Below are positions 1 to 12,212 of a stretch of 64,000 nt of DNA, one piece after another. The stretch is from Peromyscus leucopus (taxonomy: Eukaryota; Chordata; Mammalia; Rodentia; Cricetidae). The DNA lies in NCBI RefSeq assembly GCF_004664715.2, contig NC_051069.1:71136647-71200646 (forward strand). The letters are read 5' to 3'. The notes below the pieces were generated by a model that saw nothing but the letters and a program-made list of their open reading frames with translations, had not been told where the DNA came from and did not search any database. Position 1 is the stretch's first letter; each line of letters starts with the position of its first letter. The position numbers and the translations under genes are program-made.

Positions 1-1229
1 TGTTAAATACCTGGAATTTGCATAAGTGCCAGAGGTCAAAGTTAATACCTAGTAAAACTATTCTCATTCCAGAAGCCAATTTGCAATTTTGGGGGTCTCC
101 AGGGAACCTGCATTTTGGACTAAATGGATGTAAATGTGAGGGAGTCCCCACAGTATCCTTCTAGCTCAGTCATTCCTTTGTTGTTGGTTGATTTGTTTTG
201 TTTTATTTGTATTACCAAGAATTTATAACAGAATCAGCCAGTTTAAGAGATGCACAAGGTGACTGTTGGCAGTGTGCAGGGCAGTGTTTACATGGTTTCT
301 CCCTGTTGCTTCAGCCTCTTAGTATATTGGATTGTTCACCAACCATGAAGTTCCAGCGAGCTCAGCTGTCCAGAGTTTTAATGGCTCTTTTATTAGGTAA
401 TGATTGATTGACTCATTAGCTACGAGACTGAACTGGTTTCCACCGTTTACACATTTCTTAGAATTGCTACCTGTTTTTCAGTCGTGTGCTGTTAGATGTA
501 TGTCTGTGGAAGCACATTCAAGTATACTGACATCTGTTCCCATTCTAAAATACCCAGAAATGTGCATGTCTGCTTTACAATGCTTCCCACCTCTTCCTTT
601 GCTGTCAATTCTCACTCCTGTTAATTTCTTGGAGCAGCATTTACTTTTCCACTCCGTTGCCCTCAAAATGAGTTCCTTACATGGTTGAGAGAAGCTCGGA
701 GACTCCTATGCAGCAAGCCACAGGAGGCAAGACATGGTCTTTGGGGGTCACTGCACTGTCTGCATCTGCAGATCCTAGATACTTAACATTTGGAAGGTAG
801 ATATCCAGATGTGCAGCATTTTATTCTCAATAAGTGGTTTGTTTAGCAAACAATGTCATTTTGTACACATGAAACATAATGAGTTAGCCTAGGGGAAAAA
901 TGATTGGGGATAAAATACTAATATTTACCTCATTGAAAAAAAAAACTTTCTTGGAGGATCTGAAGGGTTTTTGTTGTATGATTTATTTAATGTCACTGTT
1001 ATATTAAATTCAGGCCTTGTATTTGGGTGTGTATTTGAATAAAGACTATGTCACCTTGTAATGTTAGCAAAATGTTTTAGTTTCTAAGAAAAGTAAAATT
1101 TACTGGAATTTGAGACTAAAGATAAGAAACAAGCAATTATGTTCCAAATGTGATTACTAAATGTCATATATTTAATAAGAATCGTGTAAATAAAAGATAA
1201 TAAAGCACATGAAATGCCTTTAAATGCTA
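1..1229. other. unassigned AT-rich DNA, possibly intronic
   Basis: No repeat family is recognised here. Two plus-strand open frames (198-407 and 404-688) abut with a one-base frame shift, and an AG|GTAATG donor-like site lies near 395. There is no convincing upstream acceptor and no protein family is recognised, so it is not called as a gene. The rest is AT-rich sequence with an A-run near 936. If the exon at 12701 belongs to a plus-strand gene, this region would be intron. Confidence 0.4.
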
Positions 1230-1329
1230 TCACATGCTTAAGTATAAAGATTCTTTTTATGCAGAAGCTCTACTCTTTTATTATTTCAGTTTGTGTTTGA
1301 TCAAATCTTTGCCCATTTCTTTGTTGATT

Positions 1330-1540
1330 TCTCTCTCTCTTTTTTTTTTTAGTATGTTGTTAAGTAAAATGGAATTATGTTACTTTCCCCCTCCCATTCC
1401 TCCCTTCACCCCTTCCCATGCTGCCTCTTTTTCTTTGGTTATTTTTGTTACATACTTATATGTGTATAAAAGTGTATGCACACATCAGTAACTACAACTA
1501 TCTGAGTCAGTGTTGTGGGTTTGTGTGTGTGTGTGTGTGT

Positions 1541-1636
<96 letters not shown>

Positions 1637-2350
1637 ATGATTTCAAGCCTGGCCACTCTGCATTGGACCATCAGCATGGGCACTCATCTCTGGGAGAGGC
1701 TAATTCTCTCTTCTCCTGGTATGCAATGGTTGCCTGAAATTCTTTGTTTAGAAGTGTGAACCCACAAAGTTTTCCACCATTCACATTAACATGTCTACTG
1801 ATCTTGCCATTGCTCTAGCCTTCTTTATGCAGCGAATTCTTGAAGACGCTTTCACCACAAACTTCCTGGAGTCCTGGAAACCCTTACAGTCTTTCCACCC
1901 TCCCTTCTGTGATGTTCCCTGAGCCATAGATGCAGGAGCTGTGTTTTAGATGTATCCATCAGGGCTGGGCTCCCCATGATTTGTTGATCTCTTCATTGTG
2001 TCCATTTGTGGCTTCTGTGATGTTCTCCATCAGCTCTGAGGAAAGGCTTCTTTGATAATGTGTTGTAGGGCCCCTTATCTTGGTTATACACATACGAGTA
2101 GAAGGTAGTCAGGAATCATGTGGGCCTAGCAAAGTGATAGAGGTAAATTCCTTTCTATTGCCCCTGACTTTAGTGACCTGGGAAGCTGAATAGAATTTCA
2201 GTAGCAGGCATAATTTCCTTCCTGTTGAGTTAAATCAAGCTAGACAACTGTTGGTTATTACACATGTGTGAATGCCATGTGTGCACCTTTGTAGAGTCTT
2301 CCCATGCTGGTCATTCTCCTTGTTCAGGGGTATTGCAGCTGTAGGACTGT
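1330..2350 (-). mobile_element. L1 3'UTR fragment (rodent Lx-like), diverged
   Basis: Read on the minus strand this matches the rodent L1 3'UTR order: the segments around 1660-1740, 1890-1945 (reverse of the stretch with 'ccctgagccttaggtg') and 2060-2250 occur in the expected spacing. The 3' end is on the left, next to a T-run at 1341-1351. The copy is old, with many substitutions and a long GT/GA microsatellite grown inside it. It is non-coding. Confidence 0.7.
1521..1634 (+). repeat. compound (GT)n(GA)n microsatellite
   Basis: An almost perfect GT run (1521-1589) passes directly into a GA run (1590-1633). It lies inside the L1 3'UTR fragment and produces a spurious open frame full of Cys-Val and Arg-Glu repeats. 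Confidence 0.95.
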
Positions 2351-2352
2351 TT

Positions 2353-2353
<1 letters not shown>

Positions 2354-2393
<40 letters not shown>

Positions 2394-2415
2394 TGAGTGT
2401 CTGTGTGTGTGTGTA
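2354..2415 (+). repeat. (GT)n microsatellite
   Basis: A GT run with a few interruptions (CTGAGT, ATTTGTAT) at the right edge of the L1 3'UTR fragment. Confidence 0.9.
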
Positions 2416-2674
2416 TTTGTGTATGTATCTTCAAATTATTCATATGTGTGTATATATATTTATATGTGTATAATTTTAGGTAAATATAAAATAATATGAT
2501 TTTTTGACGCCTTACGAAACAACCATGGTGTTATTTGTCCTTTATTTCTCCTTTTCCTTCTATACTGATCTTTTCCCCTCCTCCCCAGTTAGTCTCCATC
2601 TTGCTTTTCAGTTTCCCACTTCATATCACCTGTATTGAATTATTCCCATCTAATCTCACCCACTCCTTGGCCAT

Positions 2675-3435
2675 GGGACTAATTTAACACTGCATTTTTA
2701 CTATGTCTCAATTTTCACTGCAACCTGTGGATCCAGGTATGGAATTTTCCACTACAGCATGCTGGGACTCAGTTTTCAGATTATGGAAGATATTAGATTT
2801 AGAAATGTTGATCATATAAATATCCAGGAAGTCAGTGAAGCTGATAAATATCAGAGTGCATGCTATAGGAGTTATACAGGAACACCTAAGGAGGAAAAAC
2901 AGCATCTTCATCAAACAATTCCAGGAAATGAGGGTTTTTAGTTTTATGAAGTTCTAGTTGTTAATTTTTGGGTTTAATTATGGGGCAAGTAGAGTCCTGT
3001 TCACAAAGTTCTTTCTTGCACCTTATCATAGGAAGGTCTCTGCCTGTTTTCTTCTAGCAGTTTTAGCATTCTTGGTTTCAAATTGAGGCCTTTGATCCAC
3101 TTGGATATAATCATTGTGCTAGATAATAGACACAGGCCAAATTTCATTCTTCTGACTATGGATGTTCCATTTCCCAGCATCATTTGTTGAAGATGCTGTC
3201 TTTCCTCCTTAAAATTTCCTAAATACCCCCATAGCATGTACTCTGCTATTTGCCAGCTTCACTGCCTTCCTGGATATTTATATGATGAATGTCTCTAAAA
3301 CTAATATCCAACATCCTCCATAATCTGAAACCTTCTCAGTCCCAGCATGATGCAGTAGTGGAAAATTCCATACCTGAATCCACAGGTTTCACTGAAATTT
3401 AAGGAACAATAAAAATACAGTGTAAGACTAATCCC
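2675..3435. repeat. imperfect inverted repeat, arms about 260 bp, spacer about 235 bp
   Basis: The left arm 2675-2932 is matched by the reverse complement of 3168-3435. Shared blocks include 'ggtatggaattttccactac', 'catataaatatccaggaag' and 'agcatcttca'. I estimate roughly three-quarters identity with small indels. The inner ends of both arms contain L1 ORF2-like sequence and the outer parts match no family I know. The spacer holds the rest of the L1 fragment. It could form a large cruciform. Confidence 0.8.
2990..3215 (-). mobile_element. L1 ORF2 fragment (old)
   Basis: The minus strand encodes the recognisable L1 ORF2 stretch with 'aagtggatcaaaggcctcaa' and 'agcatcttcaacaaatg' in the correct order. 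An ORF of 78 aa (3001-3237) is a relic of this reading. The L1 match stops inside the right arm of the inverted repeat. Confidence 0.65.
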
Positions 3436-3851
3436 AGACCTTCATGTAGCATTTATTTCATGTTCAGAGTTGGGTCCCATCCCCTAGAAGTAGTGTTGTA
3501 TATGCTACAAACATATACTCTGGAAAAATAGAAAGCTGAAATCTTAAGTACACCTTGTCCCAAACATGCTAGCTTCGGAATATTCCACCCATGCTAGAAA
3601 TACTCTTAGGCAGAGATCCTCTTCTGTTTATCATTGCATCTCTAGCATCTTGGGATAAGAATACTAGGGTACCTAGCAAGTACTTGCAATAGGATAAAAG
3701 GGAGAGAAAACAAGGCTCCCAAACATGTAAACTTTAAAGTTCCAAGCACCAACCACCACTCAAATTAGTCATGAGAGTCTAACTGCATTTGATCCAGTCC
3801 TCTGCCCTGTTCTTCCTCACTGGCCTTTTGACTGGCAGCTTAATCACCTGG

Positions 3852-4417
3852 TGTAGTTTTGGGTTTTGTTTTTTTTTAACTCTTTGATGACCCACTACCC
3901 AGCTCCTAAATAAATACACAGAGACTTATTCCTACTTATGAATGCCCAACCTTAGCTTGGCTTGTTTTTAGGGAGCTTTTCTAACTTAAATTATATTGTT
4001 TCTCTTTAACTACATTTTGCCTCTGAGCTTTTTACCTTTCTTTATTCCTTATATATTTCTTTCCTTCTTTCTCTGTGGCTGGCTGGGTGGCTGTGTGGCT
4101 GGGTGGCTAGGTGGCTGGGTGGCTGAGTGGCTGGCCCCTGTCATCCTCCTCTCCTCCTTTTGTCGCTCCTCCCTCTCCTCTTTTCTAGATTTCTCCTATC
4201 TGTTCTCTCTCCACCAGCACCGCTTTTTTCTCTCTCTTGCCTAGCTGTTAGCCATTCATCCCGTTATTAGACCAATCAGGGGTTTTAGACAGGCAAAGTA
4301 ACACAGCTTCACAGAGTTAAACAAATGCAATATAAAAGAATGCAACGTATCTTTGCATCATTAAACAAATATTCCACAGCATAAATGAATGTAATACATC
4401 TTTAATATTCTACAACA
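3852..4417 (-). mobile_element. solo LTR, class II ERV-like, with internal VNTR
   Basis: The minus strand starts TGTTGTAGAATATT and ends CAAAACCCAAAACTACA, so it has TG...CA ends. It shows the layout of a common rodent ERVK-type LTR: a 'gattggtctaataa' block, a purine-rich block, 'aatatataaggaataaag' as a possible promoter/poly(A) region, then 'tctctgtgtatttattt'. I could not find a matching target-site duplication, so the ends are approximate. No internal retroviral genes flank it. Confidence 0.6.
4074..4133 (+). repeat. GGCTGGGTGGCT-type minisatellite inside the LTR
   Basis: About eight units of an 8-bp motif (GTGGCTGG and variants GTGGCTGT, GTGGCTAG, GTGGCTGA) in tandem. Related LTRs usually carry this block, so it appears to be a resident VNTR of the family. 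Confidence 0.85.
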
Positions 4418-4422
4418 ATTTG

Positions 4423-7400
4423 ATTTTTATTATTCTGTCAAGATTTGTGATGCAAAGCAAAAAAAAAAAAATGACTCATATTTGAAACCTATGTTCAGCC
4501 ATTATCTGCTGTAAATAAGGTAAGGAAGTCTCTGTGGCTAGGGTTGAAAGCCCCAATAGATCTCAGATCCTGAGAAAGTGGTAAGAGTACAGGCTAAACC
4601 ACATGAAGTTGGCTGGTAATAAAGAAAGGTAATTTCCATCTCTCAGGAGCTATCTCCCTGTTTTTAGTGAAGGAGTCTGAGAATTATCATTGATGTCAGC
4701 TGTCTGTCATGTTTACCAACCTGCCTGATATACTGACCAGCAAAGTTTTAAGTGGAATTCAACACACAAGATATTCTCTGAGGGGGAAAGGAAAACACAA
4801 AATCTTAAAGTACTTTGCATATATCTGTTATGTTATTGAGTGATATAACCAACACCTGATTTTTTCTGACAAAGGTCTAGAATAGATTTAGAGTGTCCAC
4901 ACTTTGTCTTGGATGACTAGAGAATAATTTTTTTAATTAAAAAGAAGTTAGATTTTCAAGCATAATATCTAGTTATGGGATTGGAGGTAGGGAAGAAGAT
5001 TAAAGGGCCTTTCACATTGTGTTGATACTCCATTAGACTGTTGATCCTGCAGTTACACTTTCCTTGGGCCTTCTACTGGTGTCTCACATGTAGAGTCCTT
5101 GGTACTACAATGTTCCACAGAAAAGAGGGAGGAATTATTGTTCCCTTGTAGTGTGAGAAAGACATTCTTGGACAAGAGGAAATAGGTGACAGTATAGTCA
5201 TAAGGCTTTGCAACTCTCCGGGCATACAATTTACAAAAGCTTGAAAAGCATCCAATGATTGGCATTAGTATGATCCTTCAATAATTACATCTTCTCTCTA
5301 TGTGAAAAACATCCTTAGTGTTCTGACTCTGTTTCTTTTCACTTTTTATAAGATAATTATGAAAATTTCATAATGGATAATGCTTATCTAAAAATTTGTG
5401 CATCATTAATGTTATTTAAATGTTTAATATATTTTAATCCTTTTAACAACTGACTGTTATCATTTCCTAGTGAGTTTAATAAGGCATGAATTATGTTAAA
5501 TTGACAATTTCATTTCACACATATCTTGCTTAGCAACATTCTCTTATCTCAGATACCTTTACAAGCAAGGAGCCTTGTCACGTGGGTTCCTGTCGTGGGC
5601 CTTCATCCATACTGTTGTCAGACAAGTACTTGTCATTCTCCATTTTTGTGGATTTTTGTACAAATTGCCTTCTAAATAAAATTACTGGTTTTGTTTCTAC
5701 CATGTGAATTCAGCCTCTAGAAACAGATTTAAGAAAAATAGATAATATTGGTTAATGTAAATATCATTTTAAAGTAAATCTCACAATGAAAAACAGATTT
5801 TTAATTTTTATTACATATATTCCATTGACAAATACCGTCATGCAAATACAACCTGGAATACTTGAACTCTTTGCCACAGAAAAAGAGGTAAAATACCAAA
5901 ATCCCACATAACAATTTTAATAATATAAAAATTTTCACCTAAATTAGCCCACAAACAAACAAAATCCTCTTAGAAGTAATCTCTAGGATCCATGTTTTAG
6001 TCATGCAAGCGTACTGGTAATATAAAGGAGCTGCAATGAATTTTTACCACTGTGCCTGTCCTTTGTAGTCTCCTTCCTAGGGCCTTTGATTAAAGGATGA
6101 TGCCTGAGTCTATACCAATATTTTACCACAGCTCGAAATGTAGCAGTAGAAAATCTTTTTTAATTAACTACACTCTGCTCTGACTAGAGCTGTATATGCC
6201 CTTGGTATGGGCCCAAAACACAGGGTGTGGGGAGAGAGAAAGCCTATTGTGCAACCTCTAAAGGAGACACAGTGTGCTCCATGTGGGCTTCACTGCAGTC
6301 TGTCCATTGGTTATGTAGATGGGCGGATCCACTCTGAGCTTTTGCATGGCTGGAAGCCTGTGATCGGGCACTGTCTTCACTGGGCTTCGGTTCTGCCTAG
6401 GAGTATGCTTTGGTGCCTCGGAAGCTGCCAGCAGCCGAGCAAGTTGCTCAGAGAATGAACTCCTTCCCCAGGAATCTTTGTATGAAGTCTACTTTGCTGT
6501 CTTTGCTGTCTCCTAAATAAAATGGATAACTCACTAAAGGTCAGGGGCAACTTTCCCACTTAATTATCATGGTGACAACTGACCTTTTTCTTAAAGTGTT
6601 GTGTTGAATTCATTCTCTTGGGAGAAGACTAATTTTAGTGGTATCTTGCTTTTTCTTCTGTCCAACAAAATCTGGCACGTAGAATACCAAGCTAATGATA
6701 TATTATATTCAGCGAACATTGAATTTAACATTTAGATTATACGGCCATAGTCTGACTTAATCCTCTTCTCTCTAACATGCTAATTTCCCCCACATCTCCT
6801 GCTTTTGTGGCAACACAAGAATGTGGTGTGTGTCTTAGCACTGTCTATGGCAGGCTGCTTGTGTCTCAGCAGGCCAGGCTGCACCACTGTGTCCCCATGG
6901 TACACACCTGAATTATCACATTGTTAATGAGCTGGAGCATTTTCATGTTTTGCAGTTAAATATAAAATTCCAAACCACAAACTAAACCTCAAGTGTACAG
7001 TACCTTTTTTTTCCCCTTTCCTTTCCTTTTATTTTGTTTTTTACAGTTTCTGTTGCCAGAGATTCTGGCTTTTTTTTTTTTTTTTTTTTTTCTTGTCCCT
7101 TTGCTATCTCTCTTTTCTGTACAAGATATAGCAGAAAGCAGTAACTTTCAAGGCCAAGGAAACTGGGAAGCTTCACTACCTAATTAAACTCTGTAAAAGC
7201 AAGTTCTAAAAGATGGAAATGGACAAGAGGAACTCTAACCTACTGCCGACAGTTAGCATATCCCTGACTGTGGGATGGGCCTGGCTGCCCAGTTCCTGAA
7301 AGAGTCTGGCACTTTTCTGTATGGGTGTCAATTGTCCTGTGGCTTACAGATGACAGTGTTACCTCTAAGACTGTGTCCATAGTCCCATGGGAGCAGTGAT

Positions 7401-7614
7401 GACAGGGGAAGGACAAAAGTGTCTTCCAGGATATTTAGTTTGCACTCACCTTTCCCAGCAGCTTCATCACTTACTTACACTGCCAGCTTTTACCTCAGAA
7501 TTCATGCAATGAAAGCTAAAGAATAGAGAGAATAGAAATGTTTCATTGTTCCTTTGATACAATGGGGAGATGTAGGGTTTTACTGATGAAGAAGTGGAGA
7601 AATCAAATTAAAAC
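4423..7614. other. unassigned AT-rich DNA
   Basis: No gene or clear repeat is seen. An A-run lies at 4458-4471. A locally GC-richer block (about 6190-6520) ends in CTAAATAAAATGG and could be an LTR or other old repeat, but I cannot name it. The block around 6790-6930 is also GC-richer. A pyrimidine-rich stretch ends in a long T-run at 7070-7091. Short open frames here have no recognisable content. Confidence 0.4.
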
Positions 7615-8005
7615 CCTCTTAGTTTCTTTTCTGGGGAAGCTATTTCTCCCTCTCAGCATTCCTTACTTGTCTCCTTTGTGTAGGGTTAGGACCTCATAAG
7701 CACTCGCCCATCCGAGTTAGTGTGTTTATTGGGATTGTCCATGTGCAGTCCTTGCTTAGACAATCATGTTGGTGAAAATATATGGGTGTAGCCTCTAACA
7801 TTCCTAGAAGAGACAATCTCACAACGAACTCCCTATTCCTCTGGCTCTTAGAATCTTTCCACCTCTTATGCAATGATCCCTGAGTCTTAGATGCAAGAGT
7901 TGTGCTGGAAATGTTATGATTTGGTACTGAGATACCACTCTGTATTTTGAATTTAACCCATTTATATCCAACATTTATAGGTACTGACTGAGTACTGTCA
8001 AGGTG
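7615..8005 (-). mobile_element. L1 3'UTR fragment
   Basis: The minus strand contains the rodent L1 3'UTR wording in order: a block around 7840-7875 ('agccagagg...agttcgttgtgagattgtctc' type), then 'accaacatgattgtctaagc' near 7760, and 'gcccatc' near 7700. The 124-aa minus-strand open frame at 7694-8068 is a read through this non-coding tail. Confidence 0.7.
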
Positions 8006-8202
8006 ATGTTTTCTGGTTGTTTTATATATCTTCTGCTCCATTCTTGCTATCCTTTTACATGATTCCATGTTTTTATCTAGCGATGTGATTTGATTACATG
8101 TTTTTTTTATGTTTTTAATATCTTTTATATGTTTTTATTTTGTAGTTAGAAGAAGTTCTGTATTAAACGAGGCTATTTAAGCTGATAATAATTTAGACCT
8201 CA

Positions 8203-8336
8203 GGCAGAGCCAGGCGGATCTCTGTGAGTTCGAGGCCAGCCTGGGCTACCAAGTGAGTCCCAGGAAAGGAGCAAAGCTACACAGAGAAACCCTGTCTCGA
8301 AAAAAACAAAAAACAAAAAACAAAAAAAAAAAAAAA
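8203..8336 (+). mobile_element. B1 SINE, 5'-truncated
   Basis: Contains the B1 core 'gcggatctctgtgagttcga' and the right half ending in 'gaaaccctgtctcg', then a CAAAAAA-rich tail. The 5' A box part is missing. A 10-bp target-site duplication TTAGACCTCA is present at 8193-8202 and 8337-8346, showing a discrete insertion. The right-half subtype suggests a cricetid host. Confidence 0.93.
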
Positions 8337-8508
8337 TTAGACCTCATAAACAATATTCACTTTCCCCATTTTATGTTTTTGGTGTCAAAATTATTTCATT
8401 TTATTTTGTTCATCAAGTAAAATATTTTGAAGCTATTTTTTAATCTTCATACTAAATACATAATTGATTTATATGCAATGTTTAAGAAAAGAGGGTAATC
8501 TGAATTTA

Positions 8509-8510
8509 AC

Positions 8511-8542
<32 letters not shown>

Positions 8543-8544
8543 TA
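8509..8544 (+). repeat. (TG)n microsatellite
   Basis: A TG run with a single TATG interruption. Confidence 0.9.
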
Positions 8545-8599
8545 TCCACTGTGTTTTATTCTTTCATCTGTTTTTAATGTTGCTAAATTACTGAGTAGC

Positions 8600-9540
8600 C
8601 TGGTGTTTCTCTTTAAGCTTGAAGGCTTCCCTCCATCATGTATTGGTTTTTAAAAGAGAGGGCTCAAGGGTGAATAATGCTCAGATTTGCTTGTCTGGGA
8701 ATTCTTTATCTATTTCTCACTTCTGGACTTCTATGCCATATAAACTGTGTTTCATGGGAGTGTTTTTCTTCCTCTTCTGCTGTCTTAATAAATTATCCTC
8801 TATCTCATGGATTGTGAACATTCTACTGCGAAATCTACGACTGAGTCAAGTGATAACCCATATATATGATGTGTGTTTTCTTGATACTTTCATAATCTCT
8901 ATCATCTTTTATTTTTGACCATTTGATTATAATATGTAGTGGTGCAGTCTTCTTCACATTGATACTGGCTAGCTTGTCCTTTCTATACCTGGGCATGTAA
9001 ATTCATCTGTAAATTTGAGAAATTTTCATCTATTATTGATTTAAATATTCTTTCTGTCCATTATCTGTCTCTTTTTCCTTTCTTGCTTGTAAAATTAGAA
9101 CATCTGTTCCTCATTGGTTCCCTATAAATCATCTATACTTTCTCAGTCATTTTCATTATTTTTCTCCCTCTCCCCTCTTTATTATTTGGAAAATGGATTT
9201 TTTTCTACTCTGATAAATGCTACTGTTGATTTTTTATTTCATTAATTTTATTGCCAACTAAAATTTTCACTTTACACTTACTTTAATATTTTTTTAATAA
9301 TTTCAATTTGTCTGCTAATTTTAATATCTTGATTTTATTGACTTCTCTATTTTCTTAAACATCTCTGAGTTTCCATAAATAAATATTTTAAATTATTCAT
9401 CAAACAGTTTGTGTTTCAATCTTTGGTGTAGATTCTGGAGGATTATTGTGTCTTGATAGGCCTCTTGATTTTGTTAAATTCTTGATAATTTACATTGATG
9501 TCCATGTGTTCCATAGAGCAATTGTTTCTCTTACATTTTG
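8600..9540 (-). mobile_element. ancient L1M-like fragment
   Basis: The plus strand reads like the antisense of mammalian-wide L1M elements. The stretch around 8918-9110 ('ttgattataatatgtagtgg', then 'tttaaatattctttctgtcc' and a 'ctcattggttccct' block) keeps the typical order, followed by AT-rich ORF-less sequence. It is very diverged. The call rests on recall of the family's wording and needs an alignment to confirm. Confidence 0.45.
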
Positions 9541-11445
9541 CAAACTAATTTTGATGTGGTAAAACTTCACAGTCTTCTTCCCAATGGGGCAGGCAGTCAG
9601 TAGGGGAACTACAGCCATGTAGCCTCTGTACACTGCTGTCAGAGGTCAGTGAGTAAGAGGAGGTCGGCAGAATGCTACAGAGATCCTTAGCAGCCAAGGC
9701 TCTCAAAATCTGCTGTGGCAGTGAATTTGTTGAGTGTGGTAATCAGGTTTAGCCAGTCACTTTTCCCCCTTTCACCAGGGAGAGAAATTGTGTCTGAGAC
9801 GGTCCCTTTTGGCATCAGGGTTGTCTTTTAGGACATTTCACAGTGCTTGCAGCATCAGTCAGATGTTAAGTCACCTACAGAGCAGATGCCTGAAGCACAG
9901 GGACATGTGGGTGGGCTGTCTTTGGGGTCTGGACAATAATTGACTACTTTTTGGTAATAGCATGCAGCTGTATTGGTAATCTTATGCACAGCAAGGGAAC
10001 CCAAACATGTTACAATAGCTAGGACCCAGATCATAGGCACACCGAGACATGGAGGCTCTAGGGTCTTAAAGACCAATGCAAACTGTTGCAGTATGGCAGT
10101 GGCCCATTGTAAGCTGTAGAAATATATGTTACAGCCACAGAACCCATGTCGAGAGTATGGGCGCTCTCTAATGGCCTCAGCTTGGGAATGCAGCATGCCT
10201 GTGTTTGGCAAAGGAGTGACAATAGTGACTGCTTCTTGAAGCCTGATGGTATTCAGCCACATCTAAGAGAGGCAGATGGGCCTCATTACATGGCACTTTT
10301 TGAAGTGTTTATTTATTTCCAGCAATCTGTATCTCTATAATTGGGTTTATCAGGCTACCTTTTTGAAGAGTAAATTCCTCTAACTGTGCAAGAAGGTTTA
10401 TCTATTTATGTGTCATCACAGTGCATTGCACTGATAAATGTTTCCAACACATTCTTTCTCCCCTAACCCCAATTGTAATACTTTCTTTAATGAACTTCAG
10501 CAAAACTGTGTAAGAGAAGTCCCTAGTTAAGATCTGTAGACTTAGAGTTCTAATTAGTGTACTTCTGTGGCTCTTTTCTTGCCTGTAAAATGGTGATAAG
10601 CATTCAGCTTGCCTCCTAGGACTTCTGACTTACTTCTTAATTAATAAGGAAATAATGAAGCAAGCTTATGCTTCCACACTGATACCTCTATTCTCTTACG
10701 TTTGCCATTGCACTTCTTAGGCCCTTTTCCTTGCTCATATATATAGCCATCCAGGCCCAAGAATTCCTACAAGGCCGTATCTGTACTTCCGTCCATGTAT
10801 ATGATTCTATACAATTAAGCACTAGTTTCTGAATTCTGTAGACGATGAGAAGATATCTAGTTGCCTACTATCTTCAGTCTACTATTTGTACCTCCATACA
10901 TGTCCCTAAAATCCTACCCACAAAAAAAATCATTCTGTGATTCTTGGAAAGAATGCCATACACTGGAAATTGTACACACAAGATTGAATTTAACACTTTA
11001 CACTATTATGTTTAAACTGTTTACTGAGCACTTGAGATGTTTACTTGTAAGTAAGTAATTACATGCAAATAAGTAATGAAGAGCAATATTCCTAATTCAA
11101 ATGCTTGGAGCCAGAAGTATTTTGTAACTTAGATTTTAAACCTTTAGGATTTTGCATGCAACTGATAAGATCATTTGGAAATGGGACACAGTTCTTACCA
11201 TGAAATTCCTTTATGGGTCATGAACACTTTTATTATGCAGCCTGTAATAATTTTACACATGTACTACTGGTATTATACTATAATACATTATATGAGACCA
11301 CATATGGAAATTTCCATTTACACTATCATATTCTGATCCAAAACACTTTTGATTTTAAGATGCTTGGATTGGAGTTTTAGGAATGATAATGTGTAGAACA
11401 ATGGTAGAAAAAGATGTCAAGCTTTATAAGCCATCAAGAAAAAAA
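9541..11445. other. unassigned DNA with one moderate minus-strand open frame
   Basis: The part from 9541 to about 10330 is GC-richer than its surroundings and holds a minus-strand frame of 135 codons (9855-10262). I do not recognise the product, and no splice or promoter context supports it. The rest, to 11445, is AT-rich with no recognised repeat. Confidence 0.35.
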
Positions 11446-12212
11446 ATCATTCTTTGGTTGATGGACATCTAGGTTATTTCCAGTTTCTTGCTATTATGAA
11501 TAATGCTACTGTGAACATTCTTGAGCAAGTCTCCTTGTGGTATATATCTTTTGGGTATATGCCCAAGAGTGGTATAGCTGGATCTTGAGGTAGAGTGATT
11601 CCCAATTTTCTGAGAAACCTCCATATTGATTTCCAGCTTGGCTGTACAAGTTTGCACACCCACCAGCAGTGGAGGAGTGTTCCTCCTTGCTCCACGTCTT
11701 CTCCAACATAAGCTGTCATTTGTGTTTTTTGTCTTAGCCATTTTGACAGGTGTAGGAAGGTATCTCAGAGTCATTTTGATTTGTATTTCCCTGATGGCTA
11801 AGGATGTTGAACAATTATTTAAGTGTATCTCAGCCATTTGATATTCTTTTGTTGACAATTCTCTGTCCTCCTTTTTCAATTGGATTATTTAGTTTTATGT
11901 TGTCTAGTTTCTTCAGTTCTTTATATATTTTGGAAATCAAGTCCTTTGTCAGATGTGGATTGATAAAAATCTTTTCCCATTTTATGGGCTGCCGTTTTGT
12001 CCTATTGATGGTGTCTTTTGCCTACAGAAGCTTTTCAGTTACATGAGGTCACATTTATTAATTCTTGATCTTAGTGCCTATGCTACTTGTGTTCTATTCA
12101 GGAAGTTGTCTCCTGTGCCGATGTGTCCAAGGTTCTTTCCCACTTTCTTTTCTGTCAAGTTCAGTGTAACTGGATTTATGTTGAGCTCTTTAGATAAGGA
12201 TCTATGTCCCTA
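11446..12212 (-). mobile_element. L1 ORF2 3' part, inverted 5' segment of a twin-primed L1
   Basis: The minus strand encodes the L1 ORF2 C-terminal region. Recognisable peptides are 'GTLLHCWWVCKLVQPSWK' and 'DPAIPLLGIYPKD', split over frames by indels (frames at 11469-11879 and 11474-11719). It directly abuts a plus-strand L1 3' end at 12213. Head-to-head joining of an inverted upstream piece to a sense 3' end is the usual signature of 5' inversion during L1 insertion. It is non-functional. Confidence 0.85.

Noticed and set aside
1418..1759. Cys-Val / Arg-Glu repeat 'protein'
   Set aside because: Produced by the (GT)n(GA)n microsatellite.
7694..8068. 124-codon minus-strand open frame
   Set aside because: It lies mostly in an L1 3'UTR read in the element's sense; rodent L1 3'UTRs are non-coding and the peptide has no domain.
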